DNA from: Corylus avellana | Taxonomy: Eukaryota > Streptophyta > Magnoliopsida > Fagales > Betulaceae | DNA length: 64,000 nt | Direction of reading: 5' to 3' | Assembly: GCF_901000735.1 (NCBI RefSeq) | Contig: NC_081547.1 | Span: 21,576,838 to 21,640,837 of the forward strand | In this document: positions 12,238 to 23,747 of the stretch, piece after piece | How positions within the stretch are numbered: position 1 is the stretch's first letter | Layout of the letters: every line of letters starts with the position of its first letter | Translations under genes and position numbers: made by a program | The notes under the pieces: generated by a model | The model's input: the letters and a program-made list of their open reading frames with translations, nothing else | What the model was told of the DNA's origin: nothing | Databases searched by the model: none

Positions 12238-12996
12238 TTTACCTCCTGAATTATTCACTCATTTGTACTTTTACTCCAATATATAAAAAAAAATATATTT
12301 TACCTCCTGAATTATTCACCCATTTGTACTTTTGCTCCGATGTGTATATCTTGGCACCAATAGGCAATGGGGAGGAGGGAAGCTGTTTTTATATTGGACC
12401 ATTTTCTTTCTTTTCATTTTTTTCTGGATAAAACAATAACGACTTCTTAATATTATATTAATACAAAAAGAAAAAGAAAAACATGTGGGGGTCAATGGTC
12501 TACATTTGTAAGTGGTACTTCTTTCTTCCTTTCAAATTTACTTTCTTAAGATCCTTTGTACCTTTTGAAGGGTGGGCCGTTGAAGATGGTAGCTTTTGGT
12601 GGGTACTTGACATTGCACTGAAATATTCCCCCATCACAAACATTTGTTCGTGGTTTCGGTGAATTAAAATGTTCCACTTTTTTTTTTTTTTAAAGGAAAT
12701 TGGGAAAGGATTAGAGAGAATCAAAACACCAAAAAAGGGATGAACTCTCCAACAACAGACCCAAAATAAAAATTATAGTACATAATATTCAACCAACTAG
12801 TAGGAAATTGGTAAAAAAAAAAAAAGACCGGTCTGAAACAAAAGAAGCAAAGGAAGGAGTATGAATTTTGAAAGCTACATCATATTTGAGAGAATTTAGG
12901 GAAGACTTCATAAGAAATATAATGAAAATACAGAAAATCAAAATTGCTCATAAGTTTACAACGTCACTTTCCTTAAAGAAATTATTTGTCTCCACC
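12203..12996. other. Intergenic with partial MITE arms
   Basis: After the TA run, two partial direct copies of the preceding element's right arm (ATTTTACCTCCTGAATTATT) sit at about 12234-12275 and 12296-12340. The remainder has poly-A/T tracts and no recognised gene. Confidence 0.5.
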
Positions 12997-13004
12997 AGAT
13001 ATGG

Positions 13005-13238
13005 TAAGGCTAAAAAGGCGGGCGATTAATAACCGCTCACTAATTGCTAACCACTCTAACCGTTAACCGCCATAAACGACATCATATGTAGTAGGGTATT
13101 AAAAATGATGTCTCTTTTTTTTTTTTAAAAAAAAAAAAAAAATTCCATTAAAAAGCAGTTAACCACATAGGCGGTTACGACTAGCGGTTTTAGCCAATAA
13201 CTGCTAAACCGCTAACTGTAACCGCCTTTTCACCCCTA
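13005..13238. mobile_element. hAT-like MITE (234 bp)
   Basis: A perfect 8-bp direct duplication AGATATGG flanks it at 12997-13004 and 13239-13246. The ends are TAAGGCTAAAAAGGCGG and the complement TAGGGGTGAAAAGGCGG. An 8-bp duplication with TAGGGGTG ends is typical of plant hAT elements. The interior carries several AACCGC/GCGGTT motifs near both ends, like the subterminal transposase-binding repeats of hAT elements. It is non-coding. Confidence 0.85.
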
Positions 13239-13246
13239 AGATATGG

Positions 13247-14516
13247 TATGCAAAAGCCAAAAGGGTAACTAGAGTCTAATAAATCCAACATTGGATCTAC
13301 CTAAGAAGAATGTTAGATCAAACTATCGAACGACCTTTACCATCCAAAAATGAATGGTTATGATCAGCCAAGTAACTTTAATTACAGCCCTACAGCCCAC
13401 GCCATGTGTGGGTGTGAATTGGGTGCTCACACCCTACTAGAGTATATACTAGTATGTATACACCCAAGCATTTTTAATAGTTTAAAATTTCTTGTGCCTT
13501 ATAAATGCCAACTCTAATTTCTCTCTTTTCAATATGAGACTCTCTTCATTCAATACTCTTTAAAACTTTCTATTTTAAAATATTTTCAAGATACAAAATA
13601 ATATATATAATAAATTTTGAAACTGACTCTAATCCTCTTTATAGCATTACTCTTTATGTGTTAAACTTCATTTATTAAGAGAATTTTGAGATGAGTTCTT
13701 AATGTCCAAATATATATATTTTATTTGCCCACTAAAAGACAGCCTTGATAGAATGGATAGAAAAGAAGTGATTGGATTGGCAAGAAGATATATACCAAAA
13801 GCATGCAAGTTTGTCTAGTGGTTTCATATCCATTTAGGTAGAGAGCACATGTATTTATGAACAAAGTCTCATGAGGGGAGAGGAAAAGAATGTCACATAA
13901 TGAGAGGTGAAGAAAGAGCCAAATCACTATCATGATGCACTTAATGGACTATTCTAAAAAACACAAAAAACATATATATGTATGCAAAAAAACAAAGAAG
14001 AGACATATCACATCTTAGTGGGTTATAAGCACCAAAAGGGGAAATGGGTAGAAGGTGAAATTTTAGCTTGTGATGATTATTATCATAAGAGATTGAGATT
14101 TCAGATGGCATATTCTCTAATTAGCAAGTGTTTCTCAATTACGCAAAGATAATCAAGTGGTCGCAAAATGATAGGGATTTGGGAATTGATTTTCTTCCCA
14201 TTTTCATTTTGAAGAAATAATAAAAATCAGTCATCCATCTCTATACAGTTAATGAGTGAATCTATCATTGAATTTGTGAGAAAACCCAACATGAGTCCAC
14301 AAATCCAATGACAAATCTATTAAATTTACAAAAAAAAAAAAAAAAAATTGGTTGAAAGAATAATATGTAATATGTCTCACTTTATAACAAGAGAAAAATT
14401 TTAGGTTCAATTTATGCAGCGAAAGGGATTTGGGATTGGGACTCTTGGAGGGCTGCCGTTCCATCTTTGGTGTAGCAAACCATTAATGCCTTAAAAAAAA
14501 AAAATAAATACAAGAG
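13247..14516. other. Intergenic, nothing recognised
   Basis: AT-rich with no gene-like frame, no splice-supported coding and no clear repeat borders. Poly-A and poly-T tracts occur near 14330. Confidence 0.5.
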
Positions 14517-14755
14517 AGTAATAATGCTATTAAATAAAATATTATGTCTGTCATACAATTGGAATGACGTAGTAATGAAAATCAATCCGTGATTTTTTTT
14601 TTTTTTTTGGTTGTTGATCGAATGGCTTATTTCACTGTCACATCATCATGTTGTATAACATGTTAAGGGACTTCGCTCATCCCTGCTCTTGCTTAAATGA
14701 ATTATTCTTTTGATTCTCCGTCGTATAACAATTTACTAAATAATATTATTAAAAA
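14517..14755. mobile_element. Decayed MITE-like element
   Basis: The left end AGTAATAATGCTATTAAAT and the complement of the right end (TAATAATATTATTTAGTAAA) are partly inverted. Internal blocks CATACAATTGGAATGA and CGTCGTATAACA also pair loosely. A similar arrangement is seen at 19742-19925. The borders and target duplication are not clear. Confidence 0.4.
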
Positions 14756-14765
14756 AAAAAAAAAG

Positions 14766-15010
14766 TGGCGGCATCTGATTAAAGGCAAAAAAGAAAGAAA
14801 GAAAGAAAAAAAAAAAACATGTGGCTCACTATTGGCATCTGATTAAAGGCAAAAAAGAAAGAAAGAAAAAAAAAAAACATGTGGCTCACTATTGGCATCT
14901 GATTAAAGGCAAAAAAGAAAGAAAAAAAAAAAAAAAAAAAGACACATGTGGCTCACCATTGGCATCTGATTAAAAGGGAAAAAACAAAGAAAGAAAAAGA
15001 AAAAGAAAAT
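14766..15010. repeat. Tandem repeat, four units of about 60-66 bp
   Basis: GGCATCTGATTAAAGGC starts at about 14769, 14833, 14893 and 14960. Each start is followed by an A/GAAA run and then ACATGTGGCTCAC. Units differ mainly in the length of the GAAA/poly-A part, as expected of slippage. It is non-coding. Confidence 0.85.
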
Positions 15011-15460
15011 AGAAAGAAAAATCATAACTTTCGAGAGCAAAAACTTAGGAACTTGGAGGACTAAAAAGATATGGACAAGTAAAATTTGATGAGTGCCAAA
15101 ACCAAAAATAATATATGCTCTCGCGTGACTACAATTTAATTGGCAAGCTTGAACCAGTAATTGTAATTTTCGATGAATAATAAATAAAAGGACTTCAAAT
15201 TATTATTATTATTATTATTTTTCTGTTTCCTTCTGACGTGGTGTCGGGGCAAACATGGACAGCACAAAAGCTAGCTAGAAACCCATATCGACTCGTGTAA
15301 TAATAATAATAATAATAATAATAAATTCATCCGAATTGAATTTGAAATTGGGAACTGATTAATGTTCAGAGTAGGAATGTAGTCTTGAAAGAAAGTACAA
15401 CAAAATGAAATAAAATCGCATGCTCAAGGCAAGGAAAGAGCTCTCTTGCAAATTGGATGG

Positions 15461-15780
15461 GTGGTTTAGGGTTTAGGGTTTTCACATTTTTATCTAGACC
15501 TGACCGGGACCAGTCAAGACTTGATTGGGACCCGTCAAGACCTGATTGGGATCTGTCGAGACCTGACCGGGACATGATCGAAACTCGCCGGGACCCTTTC
15601 GAAACTTTGGCTAGACTCGGTTGGGACTTGCTGGACTTGATCAAGCCATTGTTAAGACTTTGTCGGGACCAAGTCAAGACTCGTTGGGACTCAATTGGAC
15701 CACCGCCGAAACTCTGTCAGGATTGCGCTTGGACCCAGTCGGGACTCGTGAAACTTGGCTAGGTCATCGTCGGGACTACA
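15461..15780. repeat. Degenerate 21-bp minisatellite
   Basis: Between about 15496 and 15580 a 21-bp unit of the type gacctgattgggacccgtcaa repeats. It decays up to 15780 into shorter GGGACT/GAAACT blocks. Read as protein it gives a 7-residue periodicity (SRPDRD, SRLDWD), but nothing else supports a gene. Two telomere-like TTTAGGG units precede it at about 15464-15478. Confidence 0.7.
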
Positions 15781-15854
15781 ATTAGGACTTTATTGTAATT
15801 TAAAGTTTAATATGATTGAATGGAAAAATATATATACAAAAAAAAAAAAAAAAG

Positions 15855-16159
15855 GGTTAAATTCACTTTACCCCTTGAAGTTTCAGAAAATTTTCAATTC
15901 GAACCCCAATGTTTAAAAATTGGCAATCTTCCTTCCTAATGTTTCAAAGATTTTCAATTCAGACCTTCCGTTACTAATTTTCGTCAAATTGGACGAAAAT
16001 CTATGAAATTACGTAATTATCCTCGATGCTTTTTTGTTTTTTAATTTCTGTCAAATTAGACGGAAATTAGTAATGAAAGGTTTGAATTGAAATTTTTTGA
16101 AATATTGGGGTTCGAATTGAAAAATCCCTGAAACTTTAGAAGGTAAAGTGAATTTAACC
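15855..16159. mobile_element. Foldback MITE (about 305 bp)
   Basis: The left end GGTTAAATTCACTTTACC and the right end GGTAAAGTGAATTTAACC are an inverted pair, and pairing continues inward (TTTCAATTCGAACCCCAAT against ATTGGGGTTCGAATTGAA). Poly-A lies on both sides, so a 9-A target duplication is possible but not provable. Confidence 0.75.
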
Positions 16160-18778
16160 AAAAAAAAAATTGTGATTTTTCATATGCGTCAAACACCTAA
16201 AAAAATATTTTCAAAGAAATTATTTTTTTGATGAAAAACATATTTTGACGAGCCTTAAACTTGGGAGGACACTAGGCTTTGCTGAAGTTCCTTTGATTCA
16301 ATGTCTTGGGAATTCACAATAAAGTTCCTGAATTGTATAGAAGTTCAATTATAAAAGTAATAATTGGTCTCTTTCCGATTATTATTGCAAAAGTGCTAAC
16401 ATAATAATTGCTTCGGTTGAGTGAAAAATCGAAGAACGGATGGTATTTGGAAATTAAGAAATGCATAACAAAAAATGAAGAGTTCACATTTTTCATCCAA
16501 CTAAATGAAATTCTCTCCTTCCCCCCACCCAATAATAATAATAATAATAATAAGATAAAATAATATATCAAACAAATTATAACCAACGTGATCTAATATT
16601 TCTACTAAGAATAATAATATATACTTCACACTTATTTTATCACATCACACGTACTAATGACGTGACATGAGTGGAGGTAGAATTTTTTTTTTAGTGACCA
16701 TTCAATTTATAAAATTTTTATAAAATTATATAATTTTTCGATAATGATGATACGAAAAATAGAAGCATATATAAGTACACAATAAGCTGTATTTGTTGGC
16801 TTATCCTTAAAGGACAATCTTCCTGTCTTCACAAACCCACCAATAGCCATACAGCCCAAGACTTTAGTACTACTGTAACGGACACCCAACACTTGTCCCC
16901 AAAGCAAAAGTCATCCACCACAGAACATAAAACCCAACTCATTACTTTTAATCATTATCTACATTTAATAATGGCTTTAACTAATTAGTGGGTTGTTTGC
17001 TCAGCTTGTAAACTATTCAATTAAGTTTCTTAATTGATTAGTTTGTTAACACCCCACTCAACATTTCTTTGGAGCATCATATATAGTCTATTTTCCAATC
17101 ATATTGTCCTCCACACACAACTCATATGATTGAGTGTTTCCTTGACATGTTTCATGTTTTTCAACTAGGGTTTCGGATTTTCAGCAATTTTTTTTAATTA
17201 TCAAATTGTTAATAATTCAGATAATAAATGTGAAAGAGTCTCTATAAAGTTCACCTGTTTGAGTCGATAGTTGAGTTTTTCAAAACCTGTCTCTTACATT
17301 TATTGTCAAAATTACTAATAATTCAAAGAACAAAATTGCTAAAAATCTCAGTCATTTAAAAAATCTCTACATATGATATCTTATTAAGTGACTTTTGACT
17401 ATGGAAAAGGAGAAAATGCAAAGGGTTTAGAAAGCACTCATAGTGGGCATATAGTAGTTAATCACATGGCCATCATATGGGCACGTGGTCGGTGGTTAAT
17501 AATATTATAGGTTGACTCCTAAAAAGTATGGTGGGAATTCTACATATGGGAATTCTAGGCAAAAAAAAAAAAGAAAAAAAAAAGACTAATTTATTTATTT
17601 ATTTTGGCTAACTTATTCTCAATGCTGCTAGATTATGCTTTCGGCTCCCTAAATTTAGCCAAAGCACATATTCATTCCCTCTCATCTTATTTGTTCCTTA
17701 TTTTCTTTTAGAATGTCCCTAAATTTGTCCACTTTGATAGGTTAATGGACCAATTTTAATACCTTAACTTATATTTTTTTTTTTGTTTTTTTTTTTTTAA
17801 ATATCATTACCCTTTTCTATTTACTTTAACTGAATTTAAATTGAAAAGGATAATTTTAAAATTTGTAAAATTTTTTATTTTGTAAAAATTACATTAATTA
17901 ATTTCTATCAGGAAGTTGGATTTACAAATAGACAAATTTTTTGGGACAAATAGGGCATGATCTATCATATATCTCAAGTATAATATGCTAGTGAATAATA
18001 ATACTATTTACTAGACTGATATATGATTGTTATACAACTGAGGTAATGTGATAACTGATTTTTATTGCCACGTATGAGAATTTCTCTATGCTGGTTATGC
18101 ACCTCTCATCTACTTTTAAAATGAGAGATAGTTGGGGATTGAGCAAAAAAAAAAAAAATCCCATATCTATTTTCAACATCTACAAAAAAATATTTAGATC
18201 AAATAAAAGGAAAAACAATCACATATGGAAATTAAAATTTATACATTTTGGAGAGGATTGTATTGGTTTCAAAGTTTACCTTTTATGTAATCATAATTTA
18301 AGAATAAATTAAAAGAATCAACACCATTTTTCTGTCTTGTTATTGAACTGAAGTAAAAGTGATAAAAGTAAAATGACAACTAAATATATGAACAACAGAT
18401 TTCAAGCCAATTGGGTAAAATGACACTTCAAATGTCACAAACGAAAACAGAAAGTTAAGGGTAAAATTTGCCACCCATTTTTAACATTTACAATAGCTTT
18501 CCACTAATCTTCAGCTTAATTTACCCTAGTTTGTAAAGTTCTTATCATTCTCTTTTATTTTCATGTACTTAAAAAAAAGGGGAATGTGAAGGAAAGTAGT
18601 AAATAATAACTAATAATTCTCAAGTTCTACTTACTTTCCTAGCTAGCACACCTAAATGCAATAAATTGTAACACAATTATATACATGTTAATATAATTAC
18701 AATCTTACCCTATTATATATTATTACCATCTCAAACTTTTTGTCTCTCTTTCTACTTCTTCCGACTTCTTTTAAACTA
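16160..18778. other. Long AT-rich intergenic stretch, no gene seen
   Basis: Both strands lack convincing coding sequence; open frames are short and of low complexity. An (AAT)n run lies at about 16531-16551. A fragment near 17985-18110 (ATACTATTTACTAG, then TTATACAACTGAGGTAATG) resembles the decayed MITEs at 14517 and 19742. Confidence 0.5.
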
Positions 18779-18945
18779 GAGGAATGCTATTCAACATTCT
18801 CCTAACATTCTTGTTTACGTGGCATATTCATATCCACTTGTTTTTTTTTTTTTTTGTTTTTTTAAAGGAAAAACAAATAAAAAAACAAAACAAAAAAGAA
18901 TGCTATTTGAAAATGCTGAATAACATTTCTACTTAAAATATGCTT
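18779..18945. mobile_element. Small MITE-like inverted repeat
   Basis: The left end GAGGAATGCTATTCAACATT and the complement of the right end (GTAGAAATGTTATTCAGCAT) are inverted with several mismatches around an A/T-rich core. No clean target duplication was found. Confidence 0.45.
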
Positions 18946-19417
18946 CCACTCCCTTGTATGTTTTATTTTATTTAATATTTTAATAAGGTCTCAAACGTGG
19001 CCTTTAACAATCTCCTCCTCGTCACTCATGGTGGAGTGTTTAAATCAGAATATTTGTATGCATGACCAAGTTAATGCATGCCAGTTTGGAAGGCTCTGTG
19101 ATCAAATTTCAACATATAAATTTTGGAACATTTTGATAAGGAGGTTTCCACATAGAGTTGAGTGATTTAATAAAAAAAATTACTCAGGTGCTAAGTTTCA
19201 GACTTAATAAGTGAAATTAAACTTTATACGTACACTGGCAGCAGCTTCCATAAATCTAATTTCCTTCATTAAATATAGGAAAACCTCTTAAAAAATCACA
19301 TGAAACATACTCACTAAGGAAACACCAAGAGAAGCAAAAATACTACTCTAAATTTAGGGTAGCATTTTTGGTTTCCTTAATTTTATTTTAATATAAAAAA
19401 CCTTTATCTTTCCTCTA

Positions 19418-19429
<12 letters not shown>
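18946..19429. other. Intergenic, nothing recognised
   Basis: AT-rich with no gene-like frame. A short (CA)n run begins near 19420 and leads into the TA tail of the neighbouring SINE. Confidence 0.5.
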
Positions 19430-19464
<35 letters not shown>

Positions 19465-19548
19465 CACACAAGGGAAGAGGGATGAGAGATTCAAACTAGT
19501 GACTTCCGCTTTATTAGGCGTGATCCACAGCCGATTGAGCTACTCTTT
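19430..19548 (-). mobile_element. Short tRNA-like SINE (family B)
   Basis: On the minus strand it reads GTAGCTCAATCGGCT (box A-like), then ACTAGTTTGAATC (box B-like), then a CCTCTTCCC stretch and TGTGTGAACA followed by a TA run. This is the same order as the copy at 55273-55382, TA tail included. Confidence 0.65.
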
Positions 19549-19741
19549 GAAGACTATTTGAAACAATATTTAAATGACTTCTCTTTCCTCTAATATTTAG
19601 TTTAAAGAATATTTAAATTGCATGGAAAAATAATAAGTGAAGCTATTATAAAGTTTTTCTAAATAGATAAGTAAAAAGTAGTTTGATTCCCTTTATTTAG
19701 AGTAATAGAACAGATGTGACTAATTTATTTTTTCTTAGATC

Positions 19742-19925
19742 GTTACAAAGTTAAGAGTAATGTTAATTACTAAATTATTATCCGATTATCATACAATTAG
19801 AATGATATGATAGAAAAAGCCAATCTTTAGATTAACAAGAATTTGTTAAAAAAAAAAAAATCAAAGATTAATTTTCATAGACACGTCAATCGTATAATAC
19901 CTTTTTAAATCAGTTTTACTAAATA
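19742..19925. mobile_element. Decayed MITE-like element
   Basis: It resembles 14517-14755. ACTAAATTATTATCCGATTA at the left pairs loosely with the complement of the right end (TTTAGTAAAACTGATTTA), and both sides contain a CATACAATT/AATCGTATAA pair. Borders are approximate. Confidence 0.4.
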
Positions 19926-19948
19926 ATATTTATATAAAAAAAAAATTA

Positions 19949-21386
19949 TTATAAATTAGGATGTGAAAATCCAGTTTGGTATGTATAATAAATACGCGAG
20001 AAAGTTGTGTGACCGCATTTATTTGATGTAAAATGAAAGTTTGAAAGGAAAACCGTAAGAAGTAACGAAGAAAAGAAGCTGAAAGAAGAAGGAAAAGTGG
20101 TGTTGAAGCAACGGCCAAGGGGATTACAAATGTCAAAACGTTCCCAGAAAAGCAATACAAAGAAAGGAAGAGTGAAGCAAAGAAAGTGCAAGGAAGGAAG
20201 CCAAAAGTGGACCTGAAAATAGGCAGAGCAAAGTTTTGTCAAAGAGCAATCCCTCACGCAAACAAAAGGGGGAAAAAACGGAGAAAGTGAGTGAGAGGGA
20301 AAAGAGAATGCCAGGAAAAGTTTTTCCCATACCATACCCTCCCTCCTCAATGGCAGAAAGAAAGAAAGAAAGAAAGAAAGACAAGGCAGATAGCTAGGTC
20401 TTCTGAGTGGCAGACTCTGTGTCTCTCTCTGTCTAGTCTTTCACCCCGTTTCTTGTTTCAATGCCCCGCTGACCCCGCGTGACTCATCATTCAATATGCC
20501 AGCCGATTCTTCATTCATTGCCCCACCCTCCTTTTTTATTTATTTATTTATTTTTTAATTTCAAATTCAAACTACTACTGTTTAATTTCCACTCACATTT
20601 CATTCCTTGCAAATCCTTTTTTGTTTTGCTATTACGTGTATTTCTTTGTTTAATTATTATCCCTTCTAGACTTCTAGTGGCCGGATTTGTTATTTTATTA
20701 AAGCAACGACTTATGACTTAAAAGCCTTCTAAATTGAAGAAAAAACAGGCTTCTAAATTGACTTAAATTATATGTTGACTATGACAAAATTAAAACAAAT
20801 ACTTGAAGCCACTAAGAAGTTGCCCCATTCTTTCTACTTCAGCTTTAATGTCACATTTTTTTTTAAGTAAAAGTTAGAATAAAACGCTACACTTTATACT
20901 TATTTATCAGCATGATATCAAGGGTTTTCAGCTCTATCAAGCCATATATTAATTCTCAAAAAATTTAAAAAATTATTCAGATATATGTTTTTTTAGAGGT
21001 AGAGCTTCAAAAATTATCTCCCATCTCAAATATTTTTTTTTAAAAAAAAATTTTGTTTCCTTGGTACTAAAATTCTTGATTTTGCCTTTACATAAAATAT
21101 TTTAAGTGAGTTATATTTCTATTTTTTTTTTAAATAACTAATATTATAAATCACTTGAAATACATTATGTTAACCGAGTAGAATTCAGTCATCAAAATAT
21201 CACGAAATTAAAATAGCGGGTTAACACACTTCTCTCGGAGCCCGTCTTCCCGTATGTCAGTCTCTGACGACATTTCCACCGCACGGTATCCCATAAAGCA
21301 CAGACCGCCCAAAACAACCGTAACTCAAAACAAAAACCAAATACGCCAATCTCTCTGTCTCTGTCTCTCTCTCTCCTAGCGCACGA
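19949..21386 (+). other. Upstream region of the VQ gene
   Basis: The + strand is purine-rich from 19990 to 20380 (GAAA repeats at about 20354-20380). That leaves long hydrophobic-looking minus-strand frames with no real similarity. A TGACTCA bZIP-type site lies at about 20478-20485. No other gene is visible. Confidence 0.45.
20758..20780 (+). promoter_or_regulatory. Pair of W-box cores upstream of the VQ gene
   Basis: TTGACT occurs at 20758-20763 and again at 20775-20780, about 690 bases before the start codon. TTGAC is the WRKY-binding core, and VQ proteins partner with WRKY factors, so feedback is plausible. Two cores can also occur by chance in 1.4 kb. Confidence 0.3.
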
Positions 21387-21393
21387 TATAAAA
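21387..21393 (+). promoter_or_regulatory. TATA box of the VQ gene
   Basis: TATAAAA lies 76 bases before the ATG at 21469. It is followed by a CT-rich leader with TCTCTC and TTTCTTTC runs, typical of plant 5' UTRs. The spacing implies a leader of about 45-50 bases. Confidence 0.65.
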
Positions 21394-21468
21394 CCTCACG
21401 TTTCCGCCCTCCCTCCCGCTTTCTTTCTCACTTCGTGCTCTCTCTCTGTCTTTCTTTCTTTCTCTCTG

Positions 21469-22035
21469 ATGGCCTCCAACGCCAACAGCAACATGCACTC
21501 ACCAACCTATTCATCCGACCCTACCTCACCCAACACCACCTTCGTCCAAGCCGACCCCTCAACCTTCCGGGCGGTGGTCCAGAGACTAACCGGAGCCCCA
21601 GACGACCCGTCAGCGCAAAAGCTCCCTCTCACCGGCAAACCCAAACCCGCGGGAACCATTTCGGCCGCCGAAATGGGTCCCAGAAAACCCGCCTTCAAGC
21701 TCCACGAGCGCAGGCACGCCACCAAAAAGCTGGAGCTCGACATCGACCACTCTACCGCTTTCAACAAACACTGCATGGGCAGGGCCAACTTCAACAACTT
21801 GGGCCCTTCCGGGCCTCCCCTAAGGCCCATGATCTTCTCCCCCGTGTCGCCTCTGGAGTTCTACGCGCGTGGGAGCCCGAGGACGCCGCGCGAGGTGGAG
21901 GAAGAGGAAGAGAGAGCCATTGCCGAGAAGGGTTTCTACTTGCACCCGAGCCCTCTCAGTACCCCAAGAGGGTCCGACCCGCCTGAGCTTTTGCCTTTGT
22001 TCCCTCTCCAATCTCCTTCCGATCATCATTCCTAA
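21469..22035 (+). CDS. VQ-motif-containing protein, 188 aa
   Basis: A single-exon gene. The VQ core FRAVVQRLTG is at residues 33-42, preceded by TTFVQADPSTF, as in the Arabidopsis VQ4/VQ11/VQ13/VQ31/VQ33 group. VQ proteins bind the C-terminal WRKY domain in the nucleus, and several of this group are MAP-kinase substrates. Candidate proline-directed sites are S11, S20, S124, S127, S136, T139, S161, T165 and S182. A basic patch (HERRHATKK, 79-87) and an acidic run (EEEEE, 144-148) follow. The C-terminal end KGFYLHPSPLSTPRG then LLPLFPLQSP suggests the VQ11/VQ31 type, but I cannot rank these without alignment. The ATG has the A-purine context of a leader free of upstream ATGs. The gene is GC-rich compared with its surroundings, which creates a long shadow frame from 21435 that I reject. 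It appears intact. Confidence 0.92.
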   Translation: MASNANSNMHSPTYSSDPTSPNTTFVQADPSTFRAVVQRLTGAPDDPSAQKLPLTGKPKPAGTISAAEMGPRKPAFKLHERRHATKKLELDIDHSTAFNKHCMGRANFNNLGPSGPPLRPMIFSPVSPLEFYARGSPRTPREVEEEEERAIAEKGFYLHPSPLSTPRGSDPPELLPLFPLQSPSDHHS

Positions 22036-22244
22036 TTCTTCTTCTTCTTCTTCTTCTTCTTCTTGATTTTGTAACAATACGTAATTATATTTTATTTATG
22101 GATTTAATTTCCCAATTTTAATCAACAATGTTGCTTCAATTAAATCTTGTTTTAAGTTGTTTTGGTTTCGTGTATTTATCGTTTATCAAATGGTTGGTGG
22201 CGTTCGTGAGTTACACGCGAGCTGGATGCGCGTGGTGATTTCTC

Positions 22245-22250
22245 AATAAA
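22245..22250 (+). terminator. Possible poly(A) signal of the VQ gene
   Basis: AATAAA occurs 210 bases after the stop at 22033-22035. The intervening 3' UTR begins with a (CTT)n run at about 22039-22065. Weaker AT-rich signals lie nearer the stop. Confidence 0.45.
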
Positions 22251-23230
22251 GTTTAACTAGATTTAGGTTCGTAGAACATCGAAACTCTTTGGTAAATGGC
22301 GGCTCTAATTCATCGATGTTGTTGGAAAGTGAAGTCACGGGCGGATTTGCTTTTCATTTACATTTTAATTTTTAAAGAAGCACAATCTTTTTTTAAAAGA
22401 AAATAATTAATTTTTGACAAGGCTGACTTGAAAATTGGAAGGCTGGAGGAGGGCCTCTATATTGTGCGTGGTGACTTGAGAGCATTCAAGGCTGAGAGCC
22501 GTTGGATTTAATGACCGACAGAAAATTACTTGCAGGAAGTGAGCGGCGCCTTTGTCTGACAAAATAAATGGCCAGGATTCGTCCTTGGGTATCTAGGACT
22601 CGTATGACATTATTGGGAAAGTAGCGGTCCGATCTATCTGAAGCTGGCTTATTAGTTCAAAATTCGAAACTATTTGCATACACCGTCCTTTAACTGTCAA
22701 ATGAACGGTCAGGATGGGTACTTCAATAGTGAAAATACGGTTGACTTAACTGTTTGGACTCTGGAGGGGTGAATCAATATGGTAAAAAAACAAAGGGTTA
22801 AAGGTCTCTTTTTTGTTTTGATTTTTAAAGGGTAAACAGTTAAAAGATATGGTAATGGATAAGCAGTCTTTTCAAATCCTGGGCGTTGACTTTGGCTCAA
22901 ATGAATAAATCGGTGGATTTTTCACTGAAAAAGACATTTTGTAGACCAAAAATTTGGGGAAACCGGGGAAAATACCTATTGGGGTTTTGTTTTTTTGTTT
23001 GTTAAATTTTAGGAACTTACTCATCCTGTTTTTAAGAGTCTACTTGTACTTGTGATTGTGTTATAAGAAATTAAAAAAAAATACTTTTAATACATAAACA
23101 TTATGCTAAACGATATTAATTTTATTAAGTAAATTTTGTGAGTTGTGTAATCATGTGGTTAGATACCATGCTTGTCGTGTGATTGTGGAAACGTCTTTTC
23201 CGTGTTGTGTCGCTGATCAATAGTCAAGAG
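22251..23230. other. Intergenic, nothing recognised
   Basis: There is no gene-like frame on either strand. A few copies of AACGGTCAGGATGGG-like text appear near 22700, but I found no border or repeat partner. Confidence 0.5.
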
Positions 23231-23492
23231 TCTTTGGTTGTGTTTGCTAAAAGACTTTAAAAATGAAGTGGCACTGAAACTATAGTAGATTTGATTGATG
23301 TAAGAAAAAAAAAAGTAAGAATATTTTGTATGAAATAGTAAAAAAAAAAAAAATATATTATTTTGTAGTGATTTGTTTATTTGAATAATAATAAAAAGTG
23401 ATTGATATGATGTAGAAAGTGAAAATGTTGTGGTTGATTTTGAAAGGAATAGTAGAGTCCTTTTTTTTTTGAGTTCTTTCCCAAACACAGCC
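23231..23492. mobile_element. TIR element, first of a tandem pair
   Basis: The ends are GGTTGTGTTTGCTAAA at the left and TTTCCCAAACACAGCC at the right (complement GGCTGTGTTTGGGAAA). The interior (TTTGTAGTGATTTGTTTATT, then AAAAGTGATTGATATGATGT) repeats in the next element. The superfamily is not assignable because I see no clean target duplication. Confidence 0.6.
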
Positions 23493-23500
23493 TATATATT

Positions 23501-23747
23501 GGCTGTGTTTGGCAATGGAATGGAAAAAGAGAGTGGAACAGTATTGTAGCAGATTTGACTGATATGAGAGAAAAAAGTAAGAATGTTTTGTATATAAAAA
23601 GTGAAAAAATTTGTTTTGTAGTGATTTTTTTATTTGAATAGTAATAAAAAGTGATTGATGTGATGTAAAAAGTAAAAATGTTGAAGTTGATTTTAAGAAG
23701 AAATTTTTTGATTTTTGGGTCCCGTCTGGCCCTTTGCCAAACACAGC
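23501..23747. mobile_element. TIR element, second of a tandem pair
   Basis: It is bounded by GGCTGTGTTTGGCAA and its perfect complement TTGCCAAACACAGCC. Its interior matches the preceding element over most of its length. Minus-strand frames across both elements are AT-rich artefacts. A related interior occurs at about 40640-40800 and, in the other orientation, at 52900-53085. Confidence 0.7.

Noticed and set aside
15464..15478. Telomere-like TTTAGGG units
   Set aside because: Only two units; short interstitial motifs of this type are common by chance.
15457..15762. Frame with a 7-residue repeat (SRPDRD-type)
   Set aside because: It is a translation of the 21-bp minisatellite; there is no promoter, conserved partner or non-repeat part.
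19949..20384. Minus-strand frames rich in F, L and S
   Set aside because: They are the complement of a purine-rich stretch; no domain or codon signal supports them.
21435..21986. Long frame overlapping the VQ gene in another phase
   Set aside because: It arises from the GC-rich coding strand. The VQ frame has the recognised motif, a proper leader and a family-like C-terminus.
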